Shown here: positions 46,474 through 57,323 of the stretch, piece after piece
Layout of the letters: each line of letters begins with the position of its first letter
Numbering within the stretch: the stretch's first letter is position 1
Assembly (NCBI RefSeq): GCF_004521965.1
Contig: NZ_SDGK01000008.1
Coordinates: 1 to 64,000 of the forward strand
Reading direction: 5' to 3'
Length of the DNA stretch: 64,000 nt
DNA from: Weissella cibaria
GTDB taxonomy: Bacteria; Bacillota; Bacilli; Lactobacillales; Lactobacillaceae
Translations under genes and position numbers: made by a program
The notes under the pieces: model-generated
What the model was told of the DNA's origin: nothing
The model's database searches: none
Seen by the model: only the letters and a program-made list of their open reading frames with translations

Positions 46474-47946
46474 TTATGATTGACGTGCGTCCGTATCCAA
46501 ATCAACCTCAGTTAGCTTACGCAACTTTGTCTTGTGCTTAATCTTGTAGCCAAAGTATAGCGCCAAGAACAATGGCACTGACATATACGTCGTGATAATA
46601 CCGGACCAATTCCAGTGTGAAATCATTCCTTGGAATGATGCCAAATCTTGACCAACAACAACGACAATTGACAATACCAAGGCCAAAATTGGTCCCACTG
46701 GGAACCACTTTGCATGATAACGCAACTTCTTAATGTCTCGTCCTTGTGCAACGAAAGCCCGACGGAAACGATAGTGTGAAATAGCAATACCGATCCAGGC
46801 AATGAAACCAGTCAACCCAGAAGCGGCGACCAAGTAGTAGTAGATACCTGGTCCAAAGACCGATGTGACGAATGTTAGTAAGCCGACCGCAACTGTCGCT
46901 AACAATGCTGGTACTGGGATACCCGTGTTACTGTTCACCCGACCGAAAATCTTTGGTGCCTTACCTTCTTGGGCCATTGCATACAGCATTCGCGTTGACG
47001 CATAAACACCCGAATTGGCTGATGAAATCACTGAGGTCAAAATCACGGCATTCATCAATGAAGCCGCCCCAGCAAGACCTGCTTGCTTAAAGACCAATGT
47101 AAACGGTGACACGGCAATATTCGTTTCACTTGAGTGCAACAAAGCTGGATTCTTGTAGAAAAGCAATGCCCCAATAATGAAAATTGCCAAGATATAGAAC
47201 AACAGAATACGCCAGAACACTTGCTTAATCGCCGTTGGCACTGACGTTTCTGGTGTTTCCGACTCACCAGCCGTAATCCCGACCATTTCCGTTCCTTGGA
47301 ACGAGAAGCCAGCAACCATGAATACAGCCAGCATACCACCGAAGCCACCCACGAAACCGTGGTTACCGCCGGCAGACAAGTTTCGTGCCACATCAGGATG
47401 ATAAGACATGATACCGAAAATCGTCGCAACTCCAATAATCAAGAACGCAATAACTGCAACAACCTTAATTGTTGCCATCCAAAACTCAGTTTCAGCATAT
47501 GACTTAGCCGACATTAGATTAATCACTGTAATCAAAGCTAGGACAATAGCTGACCAAATCCAGGTTGGTACGTGAGGCAACCAGTAGCCCATTACCACGC
47601 CAACTGTTGCTGCTTCAACGGCAACGGTAATGGCCCAATTGAACCAGTAGTTCCAGCCCATGGCAAACCCGAAGGCAGGATCAACAAAGCGATCTGCATA
47701 AGTTGAAAATGAGCCTGATACCGGCATATACGTCGCCATCTCACCCAAACTTGTCATTAGGAAGTAAACCATCAAGCCGATTACGGCGTATGAGGTTAAG
47801 GCACCAAACGGACCTGCTTGTGCAACCGTCGCACCTGAGGCAACGAACAGGCCGGTACCGATGGTTCCACCTAAGGCAATCATCGACAGGTGACGCGTCT
47901 TCATTGTTCGCTTCAACGCACCTGGCTGTTGTGTTTCTTCTGACAT
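46474..47946 (-). CDS. lysP: Amino acid permease, probably lysine-specific (LysP type)
   Basis: This 490-residue transporter of the APC family has 12 hydrophobic segments. It starts with the family block RHLSMIALGGTIGTGLFVASG (helix I with the GGTIGTG unwinding) and contains FSFQGTEMVGITAGE near residue 232. Lysine specificity is not readable from motifs; it is inferred from the lysine riboswitch directly upstream. It is monocistronic with its own promoter, riboswitch and terminator. A GGAGG site precedes the ATG. Confidence 0.9.
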   Translation of the reverse strand: MSEETQQPGALKRTMKTRHLSMIALGGTIGTGLFVASGATVAQAGPFGALTSYAVIGLMVYFLMTSLGEMATYMPVSGSFSTYADRFVDPAFGFAMGWNYWFNWAITVAVEAATVGVVMGYWLPHVPTWIWSAIVLALITVINLMSAKSYAETEFWMATIKVVAVIAFLIIGVATIFGIMSYHPDVARNLSAGGNHGFVGGFGGMLAVFMVAGFSFQGTEMVGITAGESETPETSVPTAIKQVFWRILLFYILAIFIIGALLFYKNPALLHSSETNIAVSPFTLVFKQAGLAGAASLMNAVILTSVISSANSGVYASTRMLYAMAQEGKAPKIFGRVNSNTGIPVPALLATVAVGLLTFVTSVFGPGIYYYLVAASGLTGFIAWIGIAISHYRFRRAFVAQGRDIKKLRYHAKWFPVGPILALVLSIVVVVGQDLASFQGMISHWNWSGIITTYMSVPLFLALYFGYKIKHKTKLRKLTEVDLDTDARQS

Positions 47947-47984
47947 AACTCCTCCTAAATGAGAGGCCTAATCGCACTAATAAC

Positions 47985-48213
47985 AAAAAATCCCTAGCTT
48001 ATACCATCGCATAAACTAGGGACCATAATTGGTAGTCTTTAGTGTTGTCGATAGCGCTCCGCAGCCGACAGATTTTGCTGCGACAGTCTAACCGTTGTTC
48101 ACGTCTAGACCAACATGTTTTATTACCACAAAACACATTTCGGCAACCTCCCCTTTCCTTAACCGCACTGTCTGCCGACTTAGCTAAGTACTTTTGTTGG
48201 TTGCGACCTCTAT
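47985..48213 (-). promoter_or_regulatory. Lysine riboswitch (L-box)
   Basis: On the minus strand the leader contains lysine-riboswitch landmarks in order: AGAGGTCGC (5' P1/P2 region), AGTA, GGAAAGGGGA, GTTGCCGAA, AGACTGTCGC and GCGGAGCGCTATC. They are followed by an intrinsic terminator at 47991-48022 with six T. The class shuts off lysine biosynthesis or uptake genes when lysine is bound. It controls the adjacent permease. Confidence 0.9.
47991..48022 (-). terminator. Lysine riboswitch expression-platform terminator
   Basis: The stem tccctag / ctaggga, extended by tata-type pairs, is followed by T6 on the minus strand (47985-47990), about 40 bases before the permease start. Confidence 0.85.
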
Positions 48214-48235
48214 GTCATATTTAATTTACGGAATA

Positions 48236-48264
48236 ACTATAGCCAATTTTAAGCATGTCGTCAA
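48236..48264 (-). promoter_or_regulatory. Predicted lysine permease promoter
   Basis: On the minus strand TTGACG (48259-48264), 17 bases and TATAGT (48236-48241) give a start just before the riboswitch. Confidence 0.7.
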
Positions 48265-48321
48265 GGGACCTTTTTGTGAAGCATGTTAGAATGAAAACAA
48301 TTATATCCTAAAGGAGCCCCT

Positions 48322-48792
48322 ATGACATTCGACTTAATGCCTTGGCAACTGGCTGATTTTCCAGCTTATCAAGCACTCATTACGATGCCCCCAATTGCCG
48401 CAGCAATTGGGATTGATACAAAATCCGTGGCTAGTCAACAACAAGCATTCGAAAATGATATCTATCAAACATACCAAGTTGCAATTCTCATCGATGGCAC
48501 GCCACAAGGTAGTATTGTTGCCTACCAACGGGCAAATGAGCTGGGTGATCCACTTACTACTGAAGCTGACCTTGCTTACTTCTTAGCCCCTGATTTCTGG
48601 GGACACGGTATTATGACGGATGTCGTAACAGCCTTCATCACGCAATTGCCTCCTCATTTTACACTTTGGGCTGATGTCCTAGCAGATAACATTGGATCTC
48701 TTAGGGTTCTTGAAAAGGTCGGTTTTACCAATCAAGGGACTTACATAGATTTATTTGGCCGTCAAATTATCCAATTCCATCTATATCGATAA
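48322..48792 (+). CDS. GNAT-family N-acetyltransferase (RimJ/RimL-like)
   Basis: This 156-residue protein is the only clear plus-strand gene in the window. It has GNAT features: the beta-strand region DLAYFLAPDFWGHGIMTDVVTA near residues 82-104, in which the acetyl-CoA loop is reduced to WGHGIM, and the C-terminal NIGSLRVLEKVGFTNQG, typical of the RimJ/RimL branch that acetylates protein or small-molecule amines. The substrate is unknown. An AAAGGAG site precedes the ATG, and TAGAAT nearby could be a -10. It is divergent from the lysine permease. Confidence 0.85.
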   Translation: MTFDLMPWQLADFPAYQALITMPPIAAAIGIDTKSVASQQQAFENDIYQTYQVAILIDGTPQGSIVAYQRANELGDPLTTEADLAYFLAPDFWGHGIMTDVVTAFITQLPPHFTLWADVLADNIGSLRVLEKVGFTNQGTYIDLFGRQIIQFHLYR

Positions 48793-48796
48793 ATAA

Positions 48797-48825
48797 AGGG
48801 GTTGGCGATTTTTACGCCAACCTCT
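48797..48825. terminator. Bidirectional terminator downstream of the GNAT gene
   Basis: A GC-rich stem (ggttggcg / cgccaacc) is followed by T5 on the plus strand. On the minus strand it overlaps the end of the decayed gene. Confidence 0.75.
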
Positions 48826-49640
48826 TTTTAACATATTTCGACATCCAAAGCAGCTTAATCATAGGCTCGGGTCTCGGGATCAAATACATATTGTATACCA
48901 CTTTGACGGTTGCAACGGTCTTGAAACGCGCTGTAATCCACCAATCAGCCCAGGCAAACCAGCCCGCACGCCAAACAAAACGGTTTGATAATCCCTTGTG
49001 TCGCCGATAATTAATCGCAACAAGTAGTTGCATCATACCGACGATAAATTGGACAAACAACAAAACCGCACCACTTGTGGCCACAACATAGATAATTTCA
49101 GACGTATGAATGGTAAGTAATAAATATATTCCCCATAAAATTAGTGCTGTCATATACCATGACCGAGCCAGCATATTCCACTCGCCAAGCCACAAACAAA
49201 CGACACGACGATACCGAATTGGTTGAAAAACAATCTCACGACTTTGGGCAAATAAGTTTTCAATATCGGCTTCATTCCAAATAAACCGTTCTGAAGTCGA
49301 ACCACGTAAACGCGTTGGTGTCACCCGTGTACTTGTTGCAAAGGTGTTGTACCGAACGACCCAAGCACGCAACTATAACCGCCAGAACAAATCTATTTCA
49401 GTGCCAACGCGATTTGAACGGCAAAACCCAATTGCCAATAGCGCCGTGCGATGGTACATAATCGCCTCTTTTTTGACACGAATCATCACGTCATGCCACG
49501 CCTGTTTACGGCGATCGGCAGCCAGTTCAACGGCCGCATCCATTTGAGATTGTTGCAGCAAAGCCATTATCTTGTTGTGGTAGCGTTTCAAGCATAACGG
49601 CAACGACGCGCGATGCTGAGGTGTCGTTAATGTCCGTCAT
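48812..49640 (-). pseudogene. Decayed gene for a small membrane protein, family unknown
   Basis: Three pieces look like one broken gene. A frame from an ATG at 49638-49640 reads MTDINDTSASRVVAVMLETL and then runs out. The +1 frame continues with IMALLQQSQMDAAVELAADR and ends at a TAG (49373-49375). The same frame then stays open for 186 codons to 48812. The last part has hydrophobic segments (WYMTALILWGIYLLLTI and VVATSGAVLLFVQFIVGMM). No ribosome site precedes the first ATG, which abuts the fhs terminator. I recognise no family. An alternative is a real 186-residue gene starting at a TTG. Confidence 0.5.
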
Positions 49641-49650
49641 AAACAAAAAA

Positions 49651-49670
49651 ACTCAGCCCAAAGACTGAGT
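49651..49670 (-). terminator. Terminator after fhs
   Basis: Arms actcag / ctgagt around a loop are followed by a seven-T run on the minus strand. It ends the purine-fhs operon. Confidence 0.82.
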
Positions 49671-49683
49671 TTTTATCCCACCA

Positions 49684-51345
49684 CTAGAACAGTCCGGTAA
49701 TCCGGCCGTTTTCATCAATATCAATATCATAAGCAGCTGGATGACTTGGTAACCCTGGCATGGTTAGCACAGTACCAGTCATGACAACTAAGAAGCCAGC
49801 GCCCAACTTCGGAATAAATTCGCGCACGTGAATCTTAAAGTCCTTTGGCGCACCTAATTTCCTAGCGTCATCAGACAAAGAATACTGCGTCTTCGCCATA
49901 ATGACGGGCAATTTATTCCAACCATGCTTGGCAAATTTGCGTAACTGCTTTGCTGCCTTATCCGACAATTCAACACCCGTACCACCATAAATGGTTTGCA
50001 CGATTTTTTCAATCTTTACGACGGCATCGTCATCAGCTTCGTACAAGGGCTTAAAATCACTCGCGACTTGCGCTGCTTCAGTGACCGCACCAGCTAGCTC
50101 GGTAGCCCCAGCACCGCCCTTAGCCCAGACATCAGCAACATACGCTTGCACACCAAAGTCTCGTGCGTAGGCTTCAACCATCGCAATTTCTTCAGGCGTA
50201 TCCGTCACAAAACGATTTACAGCTACGATGACGGGCACCCCGTAACGGGTCATGCTCTGCAAATGTTGTCCAAGGTTTGCCAAACCTGCGGCCAACGCCC
50301 GCTCATCCGGCTCCGTTAACGCAGTTTTAGGCAACCCGCCATGCATCTTGAGTGCTCGGACCGTCGCCACAACCACGATGACATCAGGATGCTTACCGAG
50401 CAATGGTGTTTTAAAGTCCAAGAACTTTTCACCACCCAAGTCAGCCCCAAAGCCAGCTTCAGTCACCACATAGTCTGCTAACTGTAGCGCCGTCTTAGTC
50501 GCACGAATTGAATTGGTACCTTGGGCAATATTAGCAAATGGGCCACCGTGAATTAAGGCTGGTGTATGCGCTAACGTTTGGACCAAATTTGGCTTAATGG
50601 CATCCTTCAACAAAGTCGTCAACGCACCTGCAACACCCAAGTCCTTAACTGTGACCGGCTCTTTGGCATAGGTATAACCAATGACAATGCGTTCAATACG
50701 TACTTTCATGTCCATCAGGTCGCGTGACAAAGTCAAAATAGCCATCAACTCTGATGCAACCGTAATATCAAAGCCATCTTCACGTGGCACACCTGAAGTT
50801 GGTCCACCCAAGCCAATTGTCACATGACGCAAAGCACGATCGTTAACATCCAAAGCACGCCTCCAAAGTAACCGGCGTGGGTCAATGTTCAACGGATTTC
50901 CTTGATAAATACTATTATCAATGACGGCCGCCAACGTATTGTGAGCACTCGTCAAGGCGTGAAAATCGCCGGTAAAATGCAAATTAATATCAGCCATCGG
51001 CACAACTTGGGCATAGCCACCGCCAGTTGCACCGCCCTTAAGTCCCATTACCGGGCCTAAAGAAGGTTCACGAAGCGCCACCATTGTTTGCTGGCCAATT
51101 TCATTCAAAGCATCAGCTAGTCCGACCGTCACCGTTGACTTACCTTCACCAGCTGGAGTTGGATTAATTGACGTCACCAAGACCAACTTACCAAGTTCAG
51201 CCTTGTGAGCCGTTTCGTCAACTGAAATTTTGGCCTTATCACGACCGTACGGTTCCCATTCTGCTGGCGTTAAACCAGTCCTTTCAGCAATTTTTTCAAT
51301 GGGCCACACTTCTGCAGCTTGTGCAATTTCAATATCTGTTTGCAT
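49684..51345 (-). CDS. fhs: Formate-tetrahydrofolate ligase
   Basis: This 553-residue enzyme makes 10-formyl-THF from formate, THF and ATP. The P-loop-like block [21 protein letters not shown] lies near residue 60, with [19 protein letters not shown] near 95 and LNFTGDFHA-type [18 protein letters not shown] near 125. It is the last gene of the purine operon and supplies the formyl donor used by PurN and PurH, a logical link. The start [13 protein letters not shown] is preferred over a 17-codon longer frame. It overlaps the purD end by 17 bases. Confidence 0.95.
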   Translation of the reverse strand: MQTDIEIAQAAEVWPIEKIAERTGLTPAEWEPYGRDKAKISVDETAHKAELGKLVLVTSINPTPAGEGKSTVTVGLADALNEIGQQTMVALREPSLGPVMGLKGGATGGGYAQVVPMADINLHFTGDFHALTSAHNTLAAVIDNSIYQGNPLNIDPRRLLWRRALDVNDRALRHVTIGLGGPTSGVPREDGFDITVASELMAILTLSRDLMDMKVRIERIVIGYTYAKEPVTVKDLGVAGALTTLLKDAIKPNLVQTLAHTPALIHGGPFANIAQGTNSIRATKTALQLADYVVTEAGFGADLGGEKFLDFKTPLLGKHPDVIVVVATVRALKMHGGLPKTALTEPDERALAAGLANLGQHLQSMTRYGVPVIVAVNRFVTDTPEEIAMVEAYARDFGVQAYVADVWAKGGAGATELAGAVTEAAQVASDFKPLYEADDDAVVKIEKIVQTIYGGTGVELSDKAAKQLRKFAKHGWNKLPVIMAKTQYSLSDDARKLGAPKDFKIHVREFIPKLGAGFLVVMTGTVLTMPGLPSHPAAYDIDIDENGRITGLF

Positions 51346-52612
51346 CCCCAGACACCACCTTATTTTCTTTTTCAACTGCTTGATAACCGATATCATGACG
51401 ATATTGTAGCTTAGTTGTCAACGCATCAAGGACCGTGTATACCTGTGCTTGAGCCCTTGTCGCGCTCGTTGCCGATGCCACAATTGTTACCACTCGGCCA
51501 CCACTTGTTATAAGTTTATCATCATTTTCCCCAACCCCGGCATAAAATGAACTTATTTTAGGCATTGAAATTGTAGGAACGATAGCGCCAGCTTCTGGGG
51601 CAACTGGATAACCTTGTGCAGCGAGTACAACTCCTAAAAAAACAGCCGTGGTTTGCCACTGGACAACTGGTTGGCGACCATTGCTCAGCTCGTGCACCAG
51701 TTCATAAAAATCACTCTGAAGCTGTGGCAAAACCACTTGTGTTTCAGGGTCGCCGAAACGGACATTGTATTCAATTACCTTTGGACCATCGGCAGTCAAC
51801 ATCACCCCGGTGTATAGCACACCCGTGAATGGGGTACTGTTAGTCGCCATTTCACGCAGCAATGGTCCAACCAATCGATCAATCGCGTCTGACACGATGT
51901 CGTCAGTTAACCAGCGGACCGGACTGTACGCTCCCATGCCACCAGTATTTGGCCCCCAATCGCCATCTAATAATCGTTTGTGATCTTGGGCAACTGGCGT
52001 GTGAACAATGCCGTTTGGCCCCACCAAACTAAAGATTGAAAACTCAACACCCCTTAAAAAGGCCTCAATGACTAGTTTGGCCTGCTGATTGCCCCGATAA
52101 AGTTCCTGTACCGCTCTCAACGCGGCTTGACGGGTTGGATAAATCATCACACCTTTACCAGCTGCCAAACCATCCTGTTTCACTACCACCGGTTCTTCAC
52201 TTGTCATAATGGCACGTTCTGCTGCTGGCCGAGACGTTACAGTTACCGACGCAGCTGTCGGAATACCTTCAGCTACTAAGCGATCCTTGGCAAATGATTT
52301 CGACCCTTCAAGCTGTGCTGCGGCCTTCGTTGGACCGAAAATTGGCAAGCCAGCGGCTTGAAAGTCATCAACAATTCCTGCAATTAAGGGTTCTTCAGAC
52401 CCAACAAACGTCAAATCGATCGCCGTCATTGTTGCAAAATCACGCAATGCATCGATATCCGTCATCGGAATACCCACTGGGTGAATCTTATCAGCCTGCA
52501 TGCCAACATTGCCTGGCGCCACATAGACCATTGTCACTTGATCGCTTTTTGCAAACGCTTGTGCCAAAGCATGCTCACGTGCACCTGAGCCAATCACAAG
52601 TACTGTTGCCAT
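51329..52612 (-). CDS. purD: Phosphoribosylamine-glycine ligase
   Basis: This 427-residue ATP-grasp enzyme joins phosphoribosylamine and glycine to make GAR (step 2 of purine synthesis). It begins [20 protein letters not shown]. The ATP-grasp region includes [18 protein letters not shown] near 140 and the metal-binding [17 protein letters not shown] near 285. I start it at the ATG with GGAGGA five bases upstream; another ATG four codons earlier is less likely. The end extends slightly into fhs. Confidence 0.95.
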   Translation of the reverse strand: MATVLVIGSGAREHALAQAFAKSDQVTMVYVAPGNVGMQADKIHPVGIPMTDIDALRDFATMTAIDLTFVGSEEPLIAGIVDDFQAAGLPIFGPTKAAAQLEGSKSFAKDRLVAEGIPTAASVTVTSRPAAERAIMTSEEPVVVKQDGLAAGKGVMIYPTRQAALRAVQELYRGNQQAKLVIEAFLRGVEFSIFSLVGPNGIVHTPVAQDHKRLLDGDWGPNTGGMGAYSPVRWLTDDIVSDAIDRLVGPLLREMATNSTPFTGVLYTGVMLTADGPKVIEYNVRFGDPETQVVLPQLQSDFYELVHELSNGRQPVVQWQTTAVFLGVVLAAQGYPVAPEAGAIVPTISMPKISSFYAGVGENDDKLITSGGRVVTIVASATSATRAQAQVYTVLDALTTKLQYRHDIGYQAVEKENKVVSGDANRY

Positions 52613-52623
52613 ATTGTCCTCCA

Positions 52624-54153
52624 TTAATGCTTAAAGTGGCGTACGCCGGAAAATACCAACGCAATACCGAGCTCGTTCGCTTTATCGATTAAGGCCTGAT
52701 CCTTAATTGATCCACCTGGTTCAACAATCGCTTTAATACCGTGACTAGCTGCGTAGCTCACCGAATCATCCATTGGGAAAAAGGCATCTGATGCCAAAAC
52801 AGCCTCATCATACCCCGGCTTACTTTCTGCCTTGTTAATTGCCAATTTGACTGAGTCAATGCGATTTGGTTGCCCTGATCCAACGCCTAATGTTTGACCA
52901 TCACGTGCGACCACAATTGCATTCGACTTAACGTGTTTGACAGACTTTTGCGCAAAGACCATCGCTGCCAGCTGAGCCTCAGTCGGCTGGACCTGACTAA
53001 CAACTGTGAAATCGATGATCGTTTCAGTGGTTAAGTCGCGTTCCTGCATGACCATGCCACCCAAAATTGCAGTGGCTTCAATCTGTTGAGGCAAATCCGT
53101 CGTAAACGGTAACGTCAACAGTCGTAAATTCTTTTTCTTAGCTAAAACAGCATACGCGTCATCAGTAAAAGATGGTGCAATAATAATTTCCAAGAAAATT
53201 TGATGCATCTTTTCGGCTGTTACCAAGTCAACTTCACGATTCAAAGCCACGATGCCACCAAAAATGGAGATATCATCAGCTGCAAAGGCCGCATCCCACG
53301 CTGCTTCAATCGTTGCTCCCTGACCAATACCGGCCGGATTCATGTGTTTCACCGTCACCACTGTTGGCGCAGCAAACTCCGAGATAATTCGCAACGCCGC
53401 ATCTGTATCACGAATGTTGTTGTATGACAATTGCTTGCCATGCAAAATATCTGCGCTTAACACTGAATAGTTACTCCTTAACGCATCGCGATAAGCAGCA
53501 GCTTGTTCATGAGCATTTTCCCCATACCGTAGCGTGTCAAATCGATCGTAGGTCATCGTTTGCTGCGTTGGAAATTCTTCGGTTGTCAGATATGTCGCAA
53601 TAAGCGCATCATAGGCGGCTGTGTGGCGGAACACTTTCGCCGCCATTGCTTGACGAAAATCAGCTTCATCATCTGTTCCTGATTGTAGCCGGTCAAGTAC
53701 GATTTGGTAATCTGCCGGATCTACCACCGGTAACACACCCGCATAATTTTTAGCCGCCGATCGTAACATTGACGGGCCACCGATGTCAATGTTTTCAATG
53801 GCGTCTGATTGCGTGACACCTGGCTTTTGAATTGTCGCTTTGAACGGATACAAATTGACGACCACCAAATCAATCGGGGTGATACCATACGTGGCTAAGG
53901 TAGCCATATGCGCCTCATCATCACGCCGTGCTAACAAGCCAGCATGAATACGTGGGTGTAAAGTTTTAACCCGTCCATCCAGCATTTCGGGGAAATCAGT
54001 TACCGTATCAACCGGCGCAACTGTTAAGCCGGCTGCTTCAAGCACGGCCAACGTCCCACCAGTTGAAACTAATTCAAACCCCAATGTCTGTAGCGTCGTC
54101 GCGAATGGGACAAGGCCGGTCTTATCTGAAACACTTAGTAATGCCCGCGTCAT
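52624..54153 (-). CDS. purH: Bifunctional AICAR transformylase / IMP cyclohydrolase
   Basis: This 509-residue bifunctional protein performs the last two steps to IMP. The N-terminal IMP cyclohydrolase domain (MGS-like, [18 protein letters not shown], then [13 protein letters not shown]) is followed by the transformylase domain from about 200. That domain shows [11 protein letters not shown] near 268, [13 protein letters not shown] near 298 and VAHGIKAI-type [13 protein letters not shown] near 472. Its start overlaps purN by four bases (ATGA-type coupling). Confidence 0.95.
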   Translation of the reverse strand: MTRALLSVSDKTGLVPFATTLQTLGFELVSTGGTLAVLEAAGLTVAPVDTVTDFPEMLDGRVKTLHPRIHAGLLARRDDEAHMATLATYGITPIDLVVVNLYPFKATIQKPGVTQSDAIENIDIGGPSMLRSAAKNYAGVLPVVDPADYQIVLDRLQSGTDDEADFRQAMAAKVFRHTAAYDALIATYLTTEEFPTQQTMTYDRFDTLRYGENAHEQAAAYRDALRSNYSVLSADILHGKQLSYNNIRDTDAALRIISEFAAPTVVTVKHMNPAGIGQGATIEAAWDAAFAADDISIFGGIVALNREVDLVTAEKMHQIFLEIIIAPSFTDDAYAVLAKKKNLRLLTLPFTTDLPQQIEATAILGGMVMQERDLTTETIIDFTVVSQVQPTEAQLAAMVFAQKSVKHVKSNAIVVARDGQTLGVGSGQPNRIDSVKLAINKAESKPGYDEAVLASDAFFPMDDSVSYAASHGIKAIVEPGGSIKDQALIDKANELGIALVFSGVRHFKH

Positions 54154-54743
54154 TTTACAAATACTCCTTTTTTAATCAACATAGCAACCGTGGCTGGATA
54201 CAACGTATGCTCAACCGCATGAATTTTAGTTGTTAGCTGCACCAAATCATCTGTTGCGGTAAGTATAACCGCCTCTTGCGCAATAATTTCACCCGAATCA
54301 ACCCCATCATCGACATAATGAATGGTCACACCGGTCACTTTAACACCAGACTGCCACGCATCCGCAATCGCGGAATTGCCAGGGAAACTGGGCAACAGCG
54401 CCGGATGAATATTCACAATGCGTTGATGAAAGGCATTGACCAACTTGGGGGTCAAAATTCGCATATACCCCGCTAATAAGATGCCCACCACACCATCCGA
54501 TGCCAAGACCGTTAACATGACGTCTTCTGCCAATTCGCGTGTCGCGTGATCTTTATAGTTAATCCGCAACACCGGAATACCCGCTCTTTCAGCAAGTTGC
54601 TGGGCCCCGGTATTACGGCGATCAACCACCACACGAACAATTTCGGCTGGCACCTCACCAGTCTGAGTCGCCTGAATAAGCGCTGACAAATTAGTACCAG
54701 TTCCTGATGCAAACACGGCTAACTTTGGATGGGTTATGACCAT
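54150..54743 (-). CDS. purN: Phosphoribosylglycinamide formyltransferase
   Basis: This 197-residue 10-formyl-THF-dependent enzyme converts GAR to FGAR. Motifs are [18 protein letters not shown] at the N terminus, the catalytic block [18 protein letters not shown] near residue 110, and the late Asp in [16 protein letters not shown] near 143. It overlaps purM by ten bases. Length is normal for the family. Confidence 0.95.
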   Translation of the reverse strand: MVITHPKLAVFASGTGTNLSALIQATQTGEVPAEIVRVVVDRRNTGAQQLAERAGIPVLRINYKDHATRELAEDVMLTVLASDGVVGILLAGYMRILTPKLVNAFHQRIVNIHPALLPSFPGNSAIADAWQSGVKVTGVTIHYVDDGVDSGEIIAQEAVILTATDDLVQLTTKIHAVEHTLYPATVAMLIKKGVFVK

Positions 54744-55774
54744 GGTTGCTTACCTCGCCAATTGAGTTTCTCTGACACGGCAGGCGTCACCGTGCCGACT
54801 TGATACGCAGCTTGACCTTCATCCGCTAGCATGGCCAACACACGCGCAACATGGGTTGGCTTCACAATCAGAATCATCCCCAACCCCAAATTAAACGTTG
54901 CCAGCATGTCTGCCAACGACAGCTGACCGAGGCGTTGCAATTCCATAAAAATCGGTAAAATTGGCCAACTGTCCCACTCTATACTGGCCGATAGATCCGC
55001 AGGTAGGGCACGGGGCAAGTTACCGACGATACCGCCACCGGTGATGTGGGCCATGCTCACGACCAACCGTTCTGATAGTAGCGGTAAAACCGCCTGAGCA
55101 TACAAGGTGGTTGGCGTTAAAAGGGACTTCTGTAATGTCATTGGTAACGTCGTAAAATCAGCTGTCTGTTCTAGTCCCAACACTGTACGTACAAGTGAAT
55201 ACCCATTGGAATGAATGCCACTAGACGCTAACCCAATCAACACATCACCAGTAGCCACACGATCAACTGTTAGCATCTCATCTCGTTCAACAACGCCAAC
55301 ACCAAAGGCTGCCAAGTCATAATGGTCTGGCGCATACATCCCAGGCAATTCAGCCGATTCACCACCAATTAAGGCTGCTCCCGTCGCTTGGGTTGCTTGC
55401 GCAATGCCACGAACAATTATTGCTACCTGTTCGGGTACCATTTTGGCAATTGCTAAATAATCAAGTAAAAATAATGGTTTTGCTCCTTGCGCCACAATGT
55501 CGTTCATCACCATAGCAACTAAGTCCTGGCCAATTGATTCGTGTCGTTCGGCCATGATGGCCAATAATAATTTTGTGCCCACACCGTCAGTGCCTGAAAT
55601 CAAAACCGGATCTCGGTATTGCGTGCCTAACGCAAACGCTGCACCGAAACCGCCAACTCCAGCAAGAACGTCTGGTGTATAGGTAGCCGCTACATCCGCT
55701 TGCATCATGTCCACTGCCTTTTCACCGGCTGCGATGTCTACACCAGCCCCTGCGTACGCATTAGCTTCTATCAT
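54734..55774 (-). CDS. purM: Phosphoribosylformylglycinamidine cyclo-ligase (AIR synthetase)
   Basis: This 346-residue ATP-dependent enzyme closes the imidazole ring (FGAM to AIR). Landmarks are GVGGFGAAFALG near residue 41, ISGTDGVGTKLLLA near 60, LIGGESAELPGMY near 136, and HITGGGIVGNLPRAL near 244. It lies 13 bases after purF. All expected glycine-rich ATP-binding segments are present. Confidence 0.95.
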   Translation of the reverse strand: MIEANAYAGAGVDIAAGEKAVDMMQADVAATYTPDVLAGVGGFGAAFALGTQYRDPVLISGTDGVGTKLLLAIMAERHESIGQDLVAMVMNDIVAQGAKPLFLLDYLAIAKMVPEQVAIIVRGIAQATQATGAALIGGESAELPGMYAPDHYDLAAFGVGVVERDEMLTVDRVATGDVLIGLASSGIHSNGYSLVRTVLGLEQTADFTTLPMTLQKSLLTPTTLYAQAVLPLLSERLVVSMAHITGGGIVGNLPRALPADLSASIEWDSWPILPIFMELQRLGQLSLADMLATFNLGLGMILIVKPTHVARVLAMLADEGQAAYQVGTVTPAVSEKLNWRGKQPWS

Positions 55775-55787
55775 GTCTCCCCCTTTT

Positions 55788-57323
55788 TTAGCTCACCGTT
55801 TGACCGGCAACTAGTTGTTGATCACTAATTGATGGCACTTGGCTCGGATGATAAGTTGTCGTTGGTTCAGTTTTAAAATCAACTTCACCAGCAGTTATCG
55901 CCGCCGTCAACGTTTTTTTATAGTCGTAAATTGGCGATGGATAATGCCCATCAAAGTAAGCCGTCGTTAAGCCAGTTCCATTACCTGTGTATGGCAAATC
56001 AATCGCTTGCACTAAACCTGGCACGGATAGAAAAGCCAACGAATCAGCTCCCAACATGGCCGTCATTTCAGCCAATGTATGGTTCGCCGCTAAAAGTTCC
56101 GCCGTTGTTTGCATATCAACGCCAAAAAATGACGGATATTTGAAGGCTGGTGACGCAATTCGCACATGAACTTCCTTAGCACTGGCTTCGCGTAACATTT
56201 TGACAATGTAACTTGATGTTGTGCCACGCACGATTGAATCATCCACTAGCACGACGCGTTTACCGGCAACCACCGACGGTACTACACTTAGCTTCATACG
56301 CACCGCTCGCTCACGTCGCTCCTGCGTTGGCTCAATAAACGTCCGTGCAATATATTGATTTTTAACCAGCCCCATTTCATTAGGCAAGCCCGTTGCCTCG
56401 GCATAGCCCATGGCGGCCGATAATGAAGAATTCGGCACACCAACTACCAAGTCACCGGTTGCCGGCTGTTCAAGCGCTAATTGCCGACCCATCCGTTTAC
56501 GAGCAGCATGCACGTTAACACCATAAATATCAGAGTCAGGCCGTGCAAAGTAGATATACTCCATCGCATCAATATGTAAATCCGTTTTGCTCGTGTAGTG
56601 ATCAATTCGTAAGCCGGCCTGGTCAATCGTTAATAGCTCCCCTGGTTGGACATCCCGAATAAACGTTGCCCCAACCGCATTTAACGCAGCTGTTTCACTA
56701 GTCACAACATACTGACCATCCGGCAACTGTCCAACCACAAAGGGACGAAAACCGTGTGGATCAAGGGCTGCATACATGGCGGTTGACGTAAGAAGCAAAA
56801 ACGCGAACCCGCCCCGCAATTGTTGCAAAGCATCTTTTAAGTGATCATAAAGTGTTGTCGACGTTGAACGCCGAATTAAATGCAATAACACTTCTGTATC
56901 CGATGATGATTGAAAAATTGCCCCTTGCATCTCAAGGCTTTGTCGCAAAGATTGTGCATTCGTGATATTTCCATTGTGTGCTAAGGATAATTGCATATCG
57001 GAAAAGTTCACCATCAACGGTTGAATATTTTCAATCCCTGCTGAACCAGCCGTCGCATATCGAACGTGACCAATCGCTGCTTGTCCCTGCAAATGCGCTA
57101 ACAGCGCCGGGTCACGAAAAACATCATGTAGTAGGCCCAGACCACGTTCTTGCCATAAATGACCTTTCTGATTGGCAACAATCCCTGCGCCTTCTTGGCC
57201 CCGGTGCTGTAAAGCGTGTAAGCCATAGTAAGTCAAATTAGCTGCCGTTTGATGGCCCCAAACCCCAAAAATACCGCATTCTTCATTTAATGACCGAGTT
57301 TGTTCATTTAATTGCATTGCCAT
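55788..57323 (-). CDS. purF: Amidophosphoribosyltransferase
   Basis: This 511-residue enzyme commits PRPP to purine synthesis using glutamine. A 15-residue propeptide ([15 protein letters not shown]) precedes the catalytic Cys16 (CGIFGVWG), as in the Bacillus type. The PRPP site [14 protein letters not shown] lies near 358. The four cysteines that hold the [4Fe-4S] cluster in the Bacillus enzyme are absent: the equivalent segments read [22 protein letters not shown] and [13 protein letters not shown]. Cys16 is the only cysteine I find. It overlaps purL by 16 bases. Confidence 0.95.
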   Translation of the reverse strand: MAMQLNEQTRSLNEECGIFGVWGHQTAANLTYYGLHALQHRGQEGAGIVANQKGHLWQERGLGLLHDVFRDPALLAHLQGQAAIGHVRYATAGSAGIENIQPLMVNFSDMQLSLAHNGNITNAQSLRQSLEMQGAIFQSSSDTEVLLHLIRRSTSTTLYDHLKDALQQLRGGFAFLLLTSTAMYAALDPHGFRPFVVGQLPDGQYVVTSETAALNAVGATFIRDVQPGELLTIDQAGLRIDHYTSKTDLHIDAMEYIYFARPDSDIYGVNVHAARKRMGRQLALEQPATGDLVVGVPNSSLSAAMGYAEATGLPNEMGLVKNQYIARTFIEPTQERRERAVRMKLSVVPSVVAGKRVVLVDDSIVRGTTSSYIVKMLREASAKEVHVRIASPAFKYPSFFGVDMQTTAELLAANHTLAEMTAMLGADSLAFLSVPGLVQAIDLPYTGNGTGLTTAYFDGHYPSPIYDYKKTLTAAITAGEVDFKTEPTTTYHPSQVPSISDQQLVAGQTVS

